From: Chelonoidis abingdonii
Taxonomy: Eukaryota > Chordata > Testudines > Testudinidae
NCBI RefSeq assembly: GCF_003597395.2
Contig: NC_133769.1
Span: 47,528,741 to 47,592,740 of the forward strand
DNA: 64,000 nucleotides
Direction: 5' to 3'
Shown here: one piece after another, positions 45,285 through 58,109 of the stretch
How the letters are laid out: each line of letters starts with the position of its first letter
Position numbering within the stretch: the first letter of the stretch is position 1
Position numbers and translations under genes: made by a program
The notes under the pieces: model-generated
Seen by the model: the letters and a program-made list of their open reading frames with translations, nothing else
Database searches by the model: none
What the model was told of the DNA's origin: nothing

Positions 45285-45782
45285 CTACACCATGGTACCT
45301 AAGAGACTGTCTGCACTCAAAACGCTACAGCAGCCCTGCTGTAGCACTTCAGTGTAAAACTATCTATGCCAGTGGCTCTCAAACTTTTGTACTGGTGACC
45401 CCTTTCACATAGCAAGCCTCTGAGTATGACCCCCCTTATGAATTAAAAACACTTTTAAATATATTTAACACCATTTTAAATGCTGAAGGCAAAGCAGGGT
45501 TTGAGGTGGAGGTTGACAGCTCGCGACCCTCTGAGGGGTCCCGACCCTCAGTTTGAGAACCCCTGATCTATGCCAACAGGAGGCATTCTCCGATTGGCAG
45601 AGGTAATCTACTTTCCTAAGAGGTGATAGCTAGGTTGATGAAATAATTCTTCCGTTAACCTAGTGCTGTGTACAGCAGGAGTTAGGTTGTCTTAACTACA
45701 TCTCTCAAGGGTATGGATTTTTTACAACCTTCAGCAATGTAGCTATGCCAATGTAAGTTCCTAATGTAGATCAGCCCTAAGA
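45285..45782. mobile_element. MITE with inner foldbacks, host of a hAT MITE
   Basis: Starts around TTGTCTACACC and ends around AATGTAGATCAGCCCTAAG. Inside are inverted pairs such as CGCTACAGCAG / CTGCTGTAGC, and the segment ACCTAGTGCTGTGTACA that recurs inverted at 39464-39835. No coding sequence. Confidence 0.65.
45370..45565. mobile_element. hAT MITE with perfect 8-bp duplication
   Basis: Ends CAGTGGCTCTCAAACTTTT and CAGTTTGAGAACCCCTG, flanked by ATCTATGC on both sides (45362-45369 and 45566-45573). 196 bp, non-coding. Confidence 0.92.
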
Positions 45783-47429
45783 TGCTGCAGTTTTCCCCTT
45801 TATTTGGCAGAGAAGTCTGTAGATTTTCTCCCTAAAAACAGTTTTTACGGACTTTATGAAAGTCTTTCCTGTAGCTGAACTCAAACAGAAAAATATCATG
45901 CTCATCTTTATTTGCTCAGTTACTTAGTCTGAATATTTGAAAGCTAATAATTTCTTTCATATAACAAATATTTAAAATATGGATTCACTTAAACAAAAAC
46001 TCTTGTTCTAAGCATCCCCTAACTATATGGGCTGCTAGAAATGCAGCAAGATCAGGATCTGAATTCTGCACGTGGACCAAATTCCCTTTAAGAAGCAAAC
46101 AATGTCTGAAGAATCCCAGACCTTGGAGGGTTTCAGATTTGCAACCAGATCCACATTTTATTACTTTAACTCATCTCTAGTTTTAGAAAGCAACAAAACA
46201 AAACAGAGCATTGCTATTTTAATTTAAAACTTCCTTTTTGGAGCCTGAGCCATTAAAGGAAGGGTCCATTAAAGTCAATGGAAAGATACCCATTAGCTTT
46301 GGAACAAGCCTTTAGAAAATACTTTGGCAACTTATGATATGTTGCCTTCATACCAGGTGTAATAAGGAGCTTCACTTTTTTACACCTTGCAGTACATAGA
46401 TGCTATTGTTTCCACTTGATATATTGACATCAGGAAAGGTAAATCACTGGGCTGACACTTGAAAATGTGTGACATTATCTCAGGATAAAGTGGCAGCTAA
46501 CAAGTGGCAGCAATGCACATGTGAAATCAAGTACAAAGATTTTAACTATAAGATAGTAATATATTAATTCTTTAGACAAAGAGGTAGTGATTAAAGAAAG
46601 ATGGCTTTCTTTAATTGAAGGAATTGTGCAAGATTAATCAATTAAAATGTTTTTTAAAGTACCCTGACCTCTTTTCTTTTCCTATTTAATTGGAAAGATA
46701 ATCCTCTGATGAAGGAATATAATTGGACTGTGGCACAGATTTGAGTCTAGGCTTACAAAGGCTTTAAACCCCTTGTACAAAGACAGGGATACCTTGGAAT
46801 TTGATTTTTATGTTCAGCTCAGCTCCTGGTAGGTGCTGATTTATAATTACAATTGAATCTATGCATGGTTGTATTGCATTATTCCAAAGTTTTAAAAATC
46901 TTTATATTGTCTTCATATATACCAAAATATTTAATCATGGACTGATTTTGTGTAATCATTTATTTGTGCTTCTGAAAAAGCCTCCCTTAGAAAGAATGTA
47001 ACACAAGAATGTTCATAAGATCTATTTAGCAGACAGTGCAGAGAAATATCTTATTTAGCATTAGCCTCACGTAAAACATTTCTGAATCTGATTGCACTAC
47101 AAATAAAACATTATATATGACAACAAATGTCTTATATTAAAAACATGTATTTATGAAATGTATATTTTGCATTAATGTATTTCTATTGAATGGTATGATT
47201 ATTGTCCTTCTGAAGTGGCCCTCTGCTTTTCCATTTTGTGAAGCCTTTTAAAAATATTATGTCACCACAAATCAACAGGGATTAATACAAATGTTTACAG
47301 CTTCATGAAAGATGCTGTTGCATGCATAAGAGAATCTCAGGCTGCCTTTACCCTCTCTGTATGCTGGGAATGAAATGGATTCCTCTAAAAGTGATCTGTC
47401 TTAAAATAATCATGATAAAGAAAATACTT
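45783..47429. other. AT-rich stretch without recognisable genes
   Basis: One relic of the GAAGTCAATGG family at 46250-46315; nothing else identified. Confidence 0.55.
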
Positions 47430-48165
47430 TAGGCTAGTTTCTGATACGCTTACGTTGAATAGCACCTTAATCTTAAAGCAGATTAATCTTAAAGCACTTG
47501 AAGTGAGTAGGGATACTCATAGATTAAGGTGCTGTTCACTTGTCTACACACAAAAGTTGTACTATCTATACCAAGGGTCGGCAACCTTTCAGAAGTGGTG
47601 TGCCGAGTCTTCATTTATTCACTCTAATTTAGGGGTTTGCGTGCCAGTAATACATTTTAATGTTTTTAGAAGGTCTCCTTCTATAAGTCTATAATATATA
47701 ACTAAACTATGTTGTATGTAAAGTAAATAAGATTTTTAAAATATTTAAGAAGCTTCATTTAAAATTAAATTAAAATGCAAAGACCCCCAGACTGGTGGCC
47801 AGAACAGGGGCAGTGTAAGTGCCATTGAAAATCAGCTCGTGTGCCACTTTCGGCACTCGTGCCATAGATTGCCTACCCCTGATCTATGTCAATATAGTTT
47901 AAGCAATACTACCTCTGTTAGTATGGATGCAGTTATACTATAAAGATGTTCATACCTAATATTCTTGAACAAGAAGAGGAAAGAACTATATATAAGGCAA
48001 TTTTCTTCTGGTGCAATAGTATCCACACTCAGGATTGTATCAATATAAATGAAATTGGTAAATGTATTGCATGCAAAACTGTATTAAAATTGCAGAGCTA
48101 TCACTTTATAGAGTTATACTTTAGTGTTATACCAGGAAAAGAGCTGTGTCGAAATCAGGCCTTAA
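47430..48165. mobile_element. Putative MITE hosting a hAT MITE
   Basis: The outer sequence has the words GTTCACTTGTCTACACAC and, at the right, GAAATCAGGCCTTAAG, similar to ends of other MITEs here. Borders are uncertain. Confidence 0.4.
47572..47881. mobile_element. hAT MITE with 8-bp duplication
   Basis: Left end CAAGGGTCGGCAACCTTTCAG, inverted right end CAGGGGTAGGCAATC. Flanks ATCTATAC (47564-47571) and ATCTATGT (47882-47889) match at six of eight positions. Confidence 0.85.
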
Positions 48166-48879
48166 GCTCTCAAAATGTGGTTCTTTTTCATTTATTTTTT
48201 ATTATTTATATCTTATAAGAATATATATTTAAAATGCACCCATTGAAGGATCAGGGGGCCATTCAATTATTGATAAGTATAAACTGCAACATCTCCATAA
48301 AACAATAAGCATCTCACAAAGTATCAGTTTAGAAAATACAGCATGAGAACATACAGTCCTGCCTCCAATGGTGGCCAATAGGGAATATTTCAGAGGAAGT
48401 TACAGCCACCCCTAAAAAAAATGGCGTATGTGCCAAAAGTTACTACTACAGCTAAACAACATTTCTGAAAATGTCAATAAAGTTGTTATGAATAGAATTT
48501 TTAAACCTGCTCTTGTTACTAAAGAGTCAGTTGTGCCTTTGTCATAAGCTGTGAGTAAGGAGAATTACATAAATGCCCTGCCCAAGGAACGGACTAGGGA
48601 CTAGACTGAGAATCTGAAAGTCCCAATCTTGTTCCCTGTTTCCATCTTGGTCCAAGGAGAAAATATGCTGTGCCAGCTGAATACCTGATGCAAATTAACA
48701 TGTTCAACAGGCTTGCTTGGCTGTACTGGCTTGTGCATTGAGAGGGGCCACTCAAGGCTCTGCCCACATCCAAGGAAAGGGAATAGTGACCATGCTTTTC
48801 TATTGTGCTTTCTGCATGCGATAACAGGTAGCCTACACTAGGGAGTAAAGGGGTGCCTTATCTCAGCTTACCTATTCCT
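48166..48879. other. No recognisable gene
   Basis: Nothing identified. Confidence 0.5.
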
Positions 48880-50395
48880 GCAGATACATGAAAAAGCTCC
48901 AGAGGTGATCCCAGGAATTGAAGGCCAGTAAGTCCCACTTCAGTACTGGGAAACTAGTTGACACTATAATAAAGAACAGAATTATTGGACACATTGATGA
49001 ACATAATTTGTTGGGGGAAGAGTCAACATGGTTTTTGTAAAGGGAAATCATGCCTCACCAATCTACTAGAATTCTTTGAGGGGATCAAGCATCTGGACAA
49101 GTGGGATCCAGTGGATATAGTGTACTTAGATTTTCAGAAGCCCTCTGACAAGGTCTTTTACCAAAGACTCGTAAGCAAAGTAAGCTGTCATGGGATAAGA
49201 GGGAAGGTCCTCTCATGAATTGATAACTGGTTAAATGACAGGAAAAAAAGGGTAGAAATAAATAATCAGCTTTTAGAATGGAGAGAGGTAAATTGTGGTG
49301 TCCCCCAATGTTCTGTACTGGGCCCAGTCCTATAAACGTATTCACAAATGATCTGGAAAAAAGGGTAAACAGTGAGGTGGAAAAATTTGCAGATGATATA
49401 AAATTACTAAAGATAGTTAAGTCCCAGGAAGACTGAGAAGAGCTACAAAAGGGTCTCTCAGAACTGGGTCACTGGGCAACAAAATGGCCACTGAAATTCA
49501 ATGTTGATAAATGCAATGTAATGCACATTGTAAAGATAATCACAACTATGCATATAAAATGATGGGTACAAATTAGCCATTACCCTCAAGAAAGAGATCT
49601 CAAAATCATTGTAGATACTTCTCTGAAAACATCCACTCAATGTGCAACAGCAGTCAAAAAAGCAAACAGAATGTTGGGAATCATTAAGAAAAGGATAGAT
49701 AATAAGACAGAAAATATCATATTGCCACTATATAAACCCAGGGTACACCCACATCTTGAATACTGCATGCAGATGTTGTTGTTCCATCTCAAAAAAGATA
49801 TATTGGAACTGGAAAAGGTTTGGAAAAGGGCACAAAAATGATTAGGGTATGGAACAGCTTTAATATGAAGAGAGATTAATAAGACTGGGACTTATCAGCT
49901 TGAAAAATACATGACTAAGGGGGATATGATAGAGATCTATAAAATCGTGATGAGTGTGGATAAAGTAAATAAGAAAGTGTTAGTTACTCTTTCTCATAAC
50001 ACAAAAACTACGGGTCACAAATGAAATCAATAGCAGTAGGCTTAAAATAAACATAAGAAAGTATTTCTTCACACAACACACAGTCAACCTGTGGAACTCT
50101 TTGCCACAGGATGTTGTGAAGGCCAACACTATAACAGGGTTCAAAAAAGAACTAGATATTTTCCTGGAGGATAGGTCCATGTCCATCAATGGCTATTAGC
50201 CAAGATGGGCAGGGATGGTGTCCTTAGCCTCTGTTTGCTAAAGCTGGGAATGGGCAACAGGCAATGGATCACTTGATGATTACCTGTTCTGTTTATTCTC
50301 CCTGAAGCACCTGGCATTGGCGACTGTCAGAACACAGGGTACTGGGATAGACGGACGTTTGGTTCTTATGTTCTTATATTTTTATGTTCATAAGG
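48880..50395 (+). mobile_element. CR1 LINE, third subfamily, 5'-truncated
   Basis: Translated pieces in order: SQHGFCKGKSCLTNLLEF (49021), VDIVYLDFQKPSDKV (49111, motif A), NWLNDRKKRVEIN (49228), FADDIKLLK (49386, motif C with both Asp kept), WPLKFNVDKCNVMHI (49486), ERDLKIIVDTSLKTSTQC (49594) and a C-terminal FFTQHTVNLWNSLPQDVV (50065). The 3' end carries GGGATAGACGGACGTTTGG and a closing TTCTTATGTTCTTATA repeat. Stops and frameshifts are scattered throughout. Confidence 0.9.
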
Positions 50396-51218
50396 CAGCT
50401 CACAATTGAACCTGAAGTTATGTGCCTTCCTAATGTACCATAGCAATGAGTTTCATGGGATAATTTTAAATTTGTGTGTGTATGTATGTATATATACATA
50501 TAAAAACCCACTAGAATCAGCATGGTTGGCAAATTACTGAACTGTATTTCACATAGACGTTACCCTGTGCATTTAATTAAAAAATCTGGTTTATTATTAA
50601 AATCTTAGATTGTGATGAAAAGTGAAGGAGTGGAGGGGAAATTAAACCTGTACATTCATTATATCAAGAACATTAAAAACAGATTACATTAAAGTAGCCT
50701 AAAACGTAATAGAATAAGCTTTCAATATCAAACATTGCCTTTCAAGAAGAATACTAAATTGTTTTATGGTCCACATAAACTGCATAAAACATTTTCTAAT
50801 CAATACCTATAAAAATGTGCGCTGCTGCTGAATGAGGTGGCAGCCCTACATCTGCCACTAATCTATACACATGTTAGTATTATATATAAAATTACTGCAT
50901 GTTTGTATTACATTACAAAGATTAAAACTCAAAGCCACCAAGATTTTAAATTGACGACAAGTTTCTCTTTGCTATTTAAAAATATCACAGTCAATGTATA
51001 TTTTTTCACTTATTTAGATGTTCTGACCAGCTGAGCTTTTCCCAAACGGTCTCTGTGTGAGGGTGGGGGCGAAGATGGGTCGGGAAGAAGTTATACTGTT
51101 TAAAACAATTATAAAAGCAATTTATTTAAATATTTGCGAGTTAAGAAATGCATAGTAGTAGAAAGATGTTAACTATGCAGAATGGTGACCAATTATAAAT
51201 ATCTAACCTATTTGGAAA
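50396..51218. other. No recognisable gene
   Basis: AT-rich, with a short TGTG/TATG/TATA microsatellite at about 50475-50505. Confidence 0.55.
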
Positions 51219-51220
51219 TA

Positions 51221-51409
51221 CGCCTCTACCCCAATATAACGCTGTCCTCAGGAGCCAAAAAATCTTACTGTGTTATAGGTGAAACCACATTATATTGAAC
51301 TTGCTTTGATCTGCCAGAGTACGCAGCCCTCCCCGCCCCCGAATGCTGCTTTACCACATTATATCTGAATTTGTGTTATATTGGGTCACGTTATATCAGG
51401 GTGGAGGTG
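51221..51409. mobile_element. TA-flanked palindromic MITE (mariner-like)
   Basis: Ends CGCCTCTACCCCAATATAACG and, inverted from the right, CACCTCCACCCTGATATAACG, flanked by TA on both sides (51219-51220 and 51410-51411). The motif GTTATA or its complement recurs about six times inside. No coding capacity. Confidence 0.8.
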
Positions 51410-51411
51410 TA

Positions 51412-54085
51412 TAACATGCCACTGACTGAGATAATTAAAAAAAAATAGAGGTTTGAGGTTCTAACAAAATAAAATAAAATTACCTTAAAATGTGTTTAGA
51501 TATTAGACTTTCCAAAACATTTTCTCATCAGTCTTCAGCACAACTGCCAGGAAGAACACGTACAGAGATATTGACTATACTTCTTGATTTCTTTCTCTCT
51601 TTTTCTCTGTCTTCTATGTCCATCCCCTCTCCCCCTCAAGGCTGTGGGGGGAGGGTGGGGAAAAAGAGCCTAGACATTGGCAGAGCTAAATGTGCCAGCC
51701 AGAGTGTTTGTGGCTTTATACTATGTCAGTTATAAAGCAGGCACAGGGTTCATCTCCCCACCGTCCCCTCGAACCTCTTTTCACTCAAAGAAAAGGACAT
51801 TTTATTACATTTACATTTGTAACTGTTTTACAATCACCTGTATTAAAAAGTCATCATTAACCAAGAGTCACTACATAATAATATCAGAGGTACTACAGTC
51901 ATTTCCTGTGGTAGGTATAAAAAGAATTTCATGTTCCAATCTTTGCTTCACTGGAACCCTGGGTTAACCCAATGTCAGACATTTCCAACAGGGTTACCTT
52001 AACTGAAATTCTGATTCCTTCACAGCTCTGTTCTTACACAGTCTACCAATGGACTGACGCTCCCAACTCTCCAAATCTCCAATTTTATAAAGATATTGGG
52101 GTTCCCTGAGGTCTCAGTAAAATCTGGGTTTGACCACACTGGTGTATTGGTACATGCTGGCTTTTTTAATGGTGTCACTGTATGCAACTCTGCATATTCT
52201 GGCTTCAAGATGAAACACTCTTACTGGAGCTAAGGGACTTATACAAGTCTTTTCTGGCTAATGGAACATGTCTGTCAGTAAAAGGGCTCTCATTCTCACC
52301 TCACAAAACATGACAAAAGTACCTACTTGCTTGTGGAGAACACAACTAGGGAAGGAGATAGGTGACCTGAATTATTAGAGACCATGTGGAATGTTTTGTG
52401 ATAAGTGTAAGGAAATAATATATTTGCACAATGCACATTTACTGAAAAACACTATGGGGCAAGATTCTCAGCTGGTGTAAATCAGCATAGCTCTATTTAC
52501 TTCAATGGTTAATTTAACTCTACTGAAAACCTGGTCTACCATTTTTGTACACTGCATATAGCAACCCTACCATGGCAGTGCATGTTACCTTCCTGACTTG
52601 ATGGATGTTGTGATTTTTCACATTATGCGGCACTGGAGAGCAGTAACCTGATGTTGTAGTTTGTGGGGTTGAATCACTTCCCATTAAAGATGATGAATAG
52701 ACTCCCATTGATTTTAGTGGGTGCTGGATTGGCCCTATATCACAAGCAGAAAGAGAAATGCATTCTAATAATCTGTATGAATTTATGTTATCTAATGATA
52801 ATGATAATGTGACAGTTAACGTAGGAAACAACTGGCAAAGATTTAAAATGGACCTGCCTTTGGGGTGATTTTAATATCATGCTCAGAGAAAAGAACAGAA
52901 AAAAAGAACAAGTCATTTTTATTTTTCTTCATCACTTTGTGCTAAAGATAGATGGGAAAAAATATTTCTATACCAGACTAAGGTCTAGGCTGGAAAAGCA
53001 ATAGTCATATTAGTGGGTACTTAGAGGAGTCCTATTATCTTTAATGAGACTCCTTCTGTGAGTATGTGCTCATCAATGTGAGGAAAGGCTGCACAACTTT
53101 AAATGGGCCATCCAGATTATTCATAACACAAAAGAATGAATGTTATACTTTCCAATCATGGCTTTGCTAGAAACTCTGAGTTTGGACAGCATATAGCTGT
53201 ATTCTCCAGGAAGCATACCCGGAATCAGGATATGAATCAGAGATACATTCTGTTTCCCAATTCCCTTCTGCCTGGGAGTAATGGCGGTAGGGAGGAATGT
53301 ACCCTGCACAATGCTTATACCTGTTATTTCCCAGTATGCTAGCACAAACGCTGGCTGGCATGTTTAACTTTGTCTATTTCCCAGATATTTTTGACCACTC
53401 TCTATCCTGGTGCTTGGGAGGGGACATAGTGGCTCTATGAAGGCTGTTTGTTCCCTCCATGCTGTTACCCAGGGCGTGGGTAGTGGACACAGGGGAACAA
53501 GGGAGCACCTTACAACCTCTTGCTCCCTCATTCAGGTGGGCAGGACGGGCCACAATCTGGTCCTGAGCCAGAAAGGAGAATAGGAATGTGAAGTAGCAGC
53601 TGAAGCCATGGGAAGAGACAAATTTATTAGTGCAACTGAACTATTGCATTATCAAAGAGAATAAAAGCTAGAACTCGGTAATATTAACAGTAGAAAGATT
53701 AATTGCAAAGAGATCAAGCTGAGCCAGAAAAAAAATAGCAGAATGCTAGATATATAGAAAAAATAAAGAATCTCCTTCAGGTAATCAGGGACATTTTGAA
53801 GCAGAAGTAGAGAAATATGTAACAACAAGATTGTAAAATCAATTCTGTGAAACAGGCAGCCAATTCAAGTCTTTAATAATGGGAGTAATTATGGTGCCAT
53901 ATTCACATAGCTATAGTTAAGATGGTGTCAGCACTTCCATTATAATCCTGTAGTTCCCCAGGGTTATAATTCAACTCTGAAATGTTGCTATGGACTGAAA
54001 CTTGGCTTTCATAGGGAATTTTTGAAACAAAATATTTAAAAAAGCTAAATAGGTTTAAAGATGAGCTACAGTACAGCCCATAAAA
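51412..54085. other. No recognisable gene
   Basis: Relics of the foldback family near 52455-52510 and 52685-52740. The open frames at 51490-51967 and 52520-52831 show no domain. Confidence 0.55.
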
Positions 54086-54345
54086 ACAATGAGGAGTCCT
54101 TGTGGCACCTTAGAGACTAACAAATGTATTTGGGCATAAGCTTTCGTAGGATATAACCTACTTCATCAGATGCATGGAGTGGAAAGTACAGTAGGCAGGT
54201 ATAAATATACAGCACTTGAAAAGATGGGAGTTGCCTTACCAAATGTGTGTGGAGGTCAGTGCTAATGAGGCCAATTCAATTAGGGTGGAAGTGGCCCATT
54301 CCCAACAGTTGACAAGAAGGGGTGAATATCAACAGAAGGAAAAAT
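54086..54345 (-). mobile_element. Penelope-like element end fragment
   Basis: GGAGTCCTTGTGGCACCTTAG, AGACTAACAAATGTATTTGGG and GCATAAGCTTTCGTAGG match the left part of the element at 58110. The fragment continues through AAGATGGGAGTTGCCTTACC but has no endonuclease sequence. Confidence 0.7.
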
Positions 54346-54589
54346 TCCGACCAAACTGTAGGAAGGGCACAGTTCTGCAGGTTTGTGATGATTTGGGGAA
54401 TCTGTCTATGCACAATTTAAGAATTCTCTCTGAGATTACAAACTCTCTGCATTTATTTTTATAAAGCTGCAAACTTCATTTGAATCTGCATCTTGTTTCC
54501 CTTCTCTGTTTTTTTACCTCCATGTTCAGCTACAGTCCAAGGGATAATGACACAGGACTCGCAATAGAGGTCTGTTAAATCTTTATGGT
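54346..54589. other. No recognisable gene
   Basis: Short unassigned stretch. Confidence 0.4.
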
Positions 54590-55230
54590 CCTCTATTCAA
54601 AGAGGCGCATCCTTGGACAAAGTTGGATACTGCCCAGAAGAACCAGTCTGTCCAGGTGGGCTTCAATCTAAGGAACAGACCACTTGATAGGGGACTTTGA
54701 TCACCTGATGAGGCTGGTCAGGTAGTAATCTGACAGAAGGGGTGGAGGTTTATAAAAGAGGGTCTCGGCAGCTATTTGAGAGAAAGAAGAGATTTTATGC
54801 TTTTGATGAGCAGTCATGAGGAGGAGGAAAGATTCTGGACGCCTTAGAGGACTCCAGCATATGCCAAAAGAACTCTCCAGAATAGTAAGGAAACTGAGGT
54901 GGAGAAATGCGTGCAGGTGTGTATTATTTTGTCTAGATCTGTGCATTTTTCATGCTGCTAACTAAGGAGTAATACTGTTTTAGAATCCTGTGCAGTCTGT
55001 TTGTGTCCATTTGCTATCACTGTTGTATGTCTCTGAACAGTTACTCTGTGTACCCAGAGTATCAATATGGCTGAATCTCTAGGGTAGGATTTGCTTAGTC
55101 TTTGGAGAGACTGAAAGGTCAGCAGTACTCCCAGGAGTTAGACAGCTGTGCCCTAGGTCTCTCAGCTTTCCAATGATAGTGCAAGATAGAGGATCAGCAC
55201 CTTGAGAGTATGCCTAGAGAGCCCAAGGTA
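54590..55230 (+). promoter_or_regulatory. Candidate LTR or promoter region with TATA box
   Basis: GGTTTATAAAAGAGGGTCTCGG (TATA at about 54750) followed by a purine-rich leader looks like the promoter and leader of an LTR. No TG/CA ends or duplication could be set, and no coding region follows, so this stays tentative. Confidence 0.3.
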
Positions 55231-57691
55231 GTGGTAGTCCATGGATTCTGCTCATGTTCAGGAAGTTTAATGAGCACACAAGGCCCAGTGAGGTGTGTGG
55301 GTGCCAAAAACAACAGCCTGAGGAGTGCCCAACCAGAGGGGGAAGTCTACCAGGGCAGTCTGTGTATGACAGGTATACTAGGTTCCCATTAAAGTCAATA
55401 GTAGTTGATACTTTGCAGAATCAGACCTCTAAATTATTTAGAGCCTGACTCAGTGAAGCTATTAAGCATATGTTTAAATGCATTCATATGCATCAGGGCA
55501 ATTAAGCATGTGCTGCTTAACTGTAAACTTGTGGTAAAATTGTATTGAAATTTAGGTAAGCAAGTGCTGAAGCACTTTGCTGAATCAGGCCTTGGGTCCT
55601 GTGTATATATATATATATGGATGGCAACCACAGAACCAAGCATTTGTCAAATGTTGTCAGTTCAATCAATAATGCACAATTAAAACATGAAACTATGTGG
55701 CATAATGGGTCAATTATATGCACACATTTAAGGTATGCATAATAACTAACTAATCCAAAATACATTTTTAGATGACTACCTGTGACATTTTATTAAGAAA
55801 AGTTGTATTTCTATTCCTAAATGAATGCTTACATTTTAGGCCATTTTTGGAAGGTCTTTTAGTATATATATAGCATAGTATTTATGTGAGCTAGAATCAG
55901 GACAAGCCACTATAATTTATTTTTATAAAGCTGTCTTTGTCCTGAAGGATTTCAAAGTGGTTTACAAATTTTAATACTGCTTGTTTCGGTACTTTCTTAT
56001 CATAGAACAAAAATGCCTAACCACCTATTTACATTACATTATTTTTGCACTGTAAGACATCCACTGCTGATGAGCATTACTGCTTTCCTGTTACTAAAAA
56101 TAATCAGTGTAATTTAACTTTCACTGATATTTCAAAGGGGTAAATATAGGAAACAATAGCTGATAGCAAATATTTCCAGTTCTATTGTATATCTACATAT
56201 ATGCGTATCAGATGGGTATGTCTGTGTATCAAGCATGTAAATAATTAATATATACACTTTCATTATAAAACAAAATATTAGTATGACTTCAGTGGCATTT
56301 AGTCTTGTGTTAAATGCTATGGTGAGTAGGAATAGGATTACTTGTGCATTTAAATGTAAGGAAATGCTCAAGTGCTTTGCTGAATTACTGTTTAAGGCTG
56401 ATTCTGATCCTGTTGAATTAGTGGATTTTTGCAACTGAGTTCAGTGGAAATAGGATTAGCTCTCTCCTTAGTACCCATATTATCAGAGTGTTTTCAGAGT
56501 GTTTTCCATTTCATTGTTGGTTCCCCATACTCTTCACACCCAAGCTTGTGATCTTCTCCCACGGGGATCTCATTTTAACTATGTTGAATCACCAAGGGTG
56601 CTGCAGCAGAGTTCTGTGCCTGTTTTAAATGGCTTGGTCTGTTAATTATTCCCTATGCTTTCTCCGTCTGTCTTGTGTCCCTGTGGATTAGTTCAAATAC
56701 ATCATATATCCCAGGAACATGTCATTTTGTTCTGTGATTGTTGCATCCCTGTTCTGATGTTCTGCCAAGATTCACTGGTATAGAGATGAACTGCAGTATG
56801 CAGCTATATTCACAGGGCCAGAGTACCAGTATCTCCTGTGGTTCCCTCCCACACACAACCACATAGTTGTCACTCACAATAGCTGCCCCTATACTCTGGG
56901 GAGTCTCTGGGATTGGTTACACTTAGTTCCCTAGGAGCAGGACAGGGAAATCGTGCATTATCATATATGTGCTAGAGACTCAGCCCTTCTTCACTCCATG
57001 CTCTGCTGTTGGCCAAGATTGCAGCACCTCACACCTTCCTCTATGCATACCACCCCAAGCCATACCTTACCTCCAAGAACCCTAGCCCCCCTATGCCTTC
57101 CAATGAGCCACCGTCCCCTTATGTAACACCCTGAACCTTATGTACGCTAGCAGCAGTTAGCCAGACACCAACATTTAGCTGTATGTTGCCATCTGGAAAA
57201 TGGGGCCCTTGTAGTCCAGGACTCATAGCAAGGATCTGCCTTTAAATCACTCTGACATACCTCCTTAAGAGCATGCAGCTGGAATATTGCTTTCAGATGA
57301 TGGATGCTTAATAAATCCATCAATCAGTAAAATAAATCTATATATTACACACAATAGGGGAAAGTTAAGTTTCATGTGGTAACTGGGGAGCGTTATCAAT
57401 CCACAGGCAAATGGGTACAGTTGAGGCTGATGCTGAATTTCCAAAATTTGAAGGATTTTGTTTGTTTTAGCTATAAAATCCTGCACACGTTGTTTTAAAG
57501 GATTATGTATTTTAGCAAAGGTTTAGTTTGGTGTGAATTGTCTTGCAGTGAATGGCACCAGATCCCTTGTTGTTTTTATCAGATATCTGTCTAATTGGTC
57601 AGGTTAATTTTTTCCATATAAATGATGGAATGTTTTGGGCTGCTGGCTGGGATCTGATGAAGCTTGTCTGGTCCTGTTTCTGTTTGGGTAT
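55231..57691. other. No recognisable gene
   Basis: A TA-repeat microsatellite lies at about 55601-55618, and foldback-family relics at about 55385-55600 and 56285-56430. Confidence 0.55.
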
Positions 57692-58108
57692 TGTAACAGG
57701 CTGGCTTGGCTCTTAAAGACTGGAGGGCCTGAAGCTAGTGAACTCTGATTACTAAAGAGGCACATGTGGGTTGGATATGGGGCTTCCTTATAAAGAGCAG
57801 CAGGCAGCTATAAGGGATGGGTGACAGGAAAGGAGGTTGGAGACTTGGGAGGGGGAAGAGGGCTGTGTATGGCAGGAGATGTAGGGTTGAGTATGAGCTT
57901 TTGAGTTATGGAGTACATTTTGGGGACCCTGAGGCTTGTTATAACTGTTTCTGTTATTAAGCCAGCCCCAGGCAGTGGTGCTGTTAGCCACATGAAAGAC
58001 TGTGTGGTGCTCTTAAAGTGCCTGCAAGAGGTAGCTGATAGAGGCAGGCTGCCTGCAGAATGCCCTCTGGCCATGATGAGTTGCTCAGTAAATGGCAACC
58101 TTGCTACA
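57692..58108 (+). mobile_element. Probable solo LTR, ended by a Penelope insertion
   Basis: Runs from TGTAACAGGCTGG to AACCTTGCTACA. A TATA box (CTTATAAAGAG, about 57788) lies some 100 bp from the 5' end, and a TTATTAAGCC sequence further down could serve 3' processing. The flanks GGTAT on the left and GACAT beyond the Penelope insertion match at three of five positions. Confidence 0.6.
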
Positions 58109-58109
58109 G

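Noticed and set aside
50476..50505. Regulatory TATA cluster
   Set aside because: It is a simple TG/TATG/TATA microsatellite.
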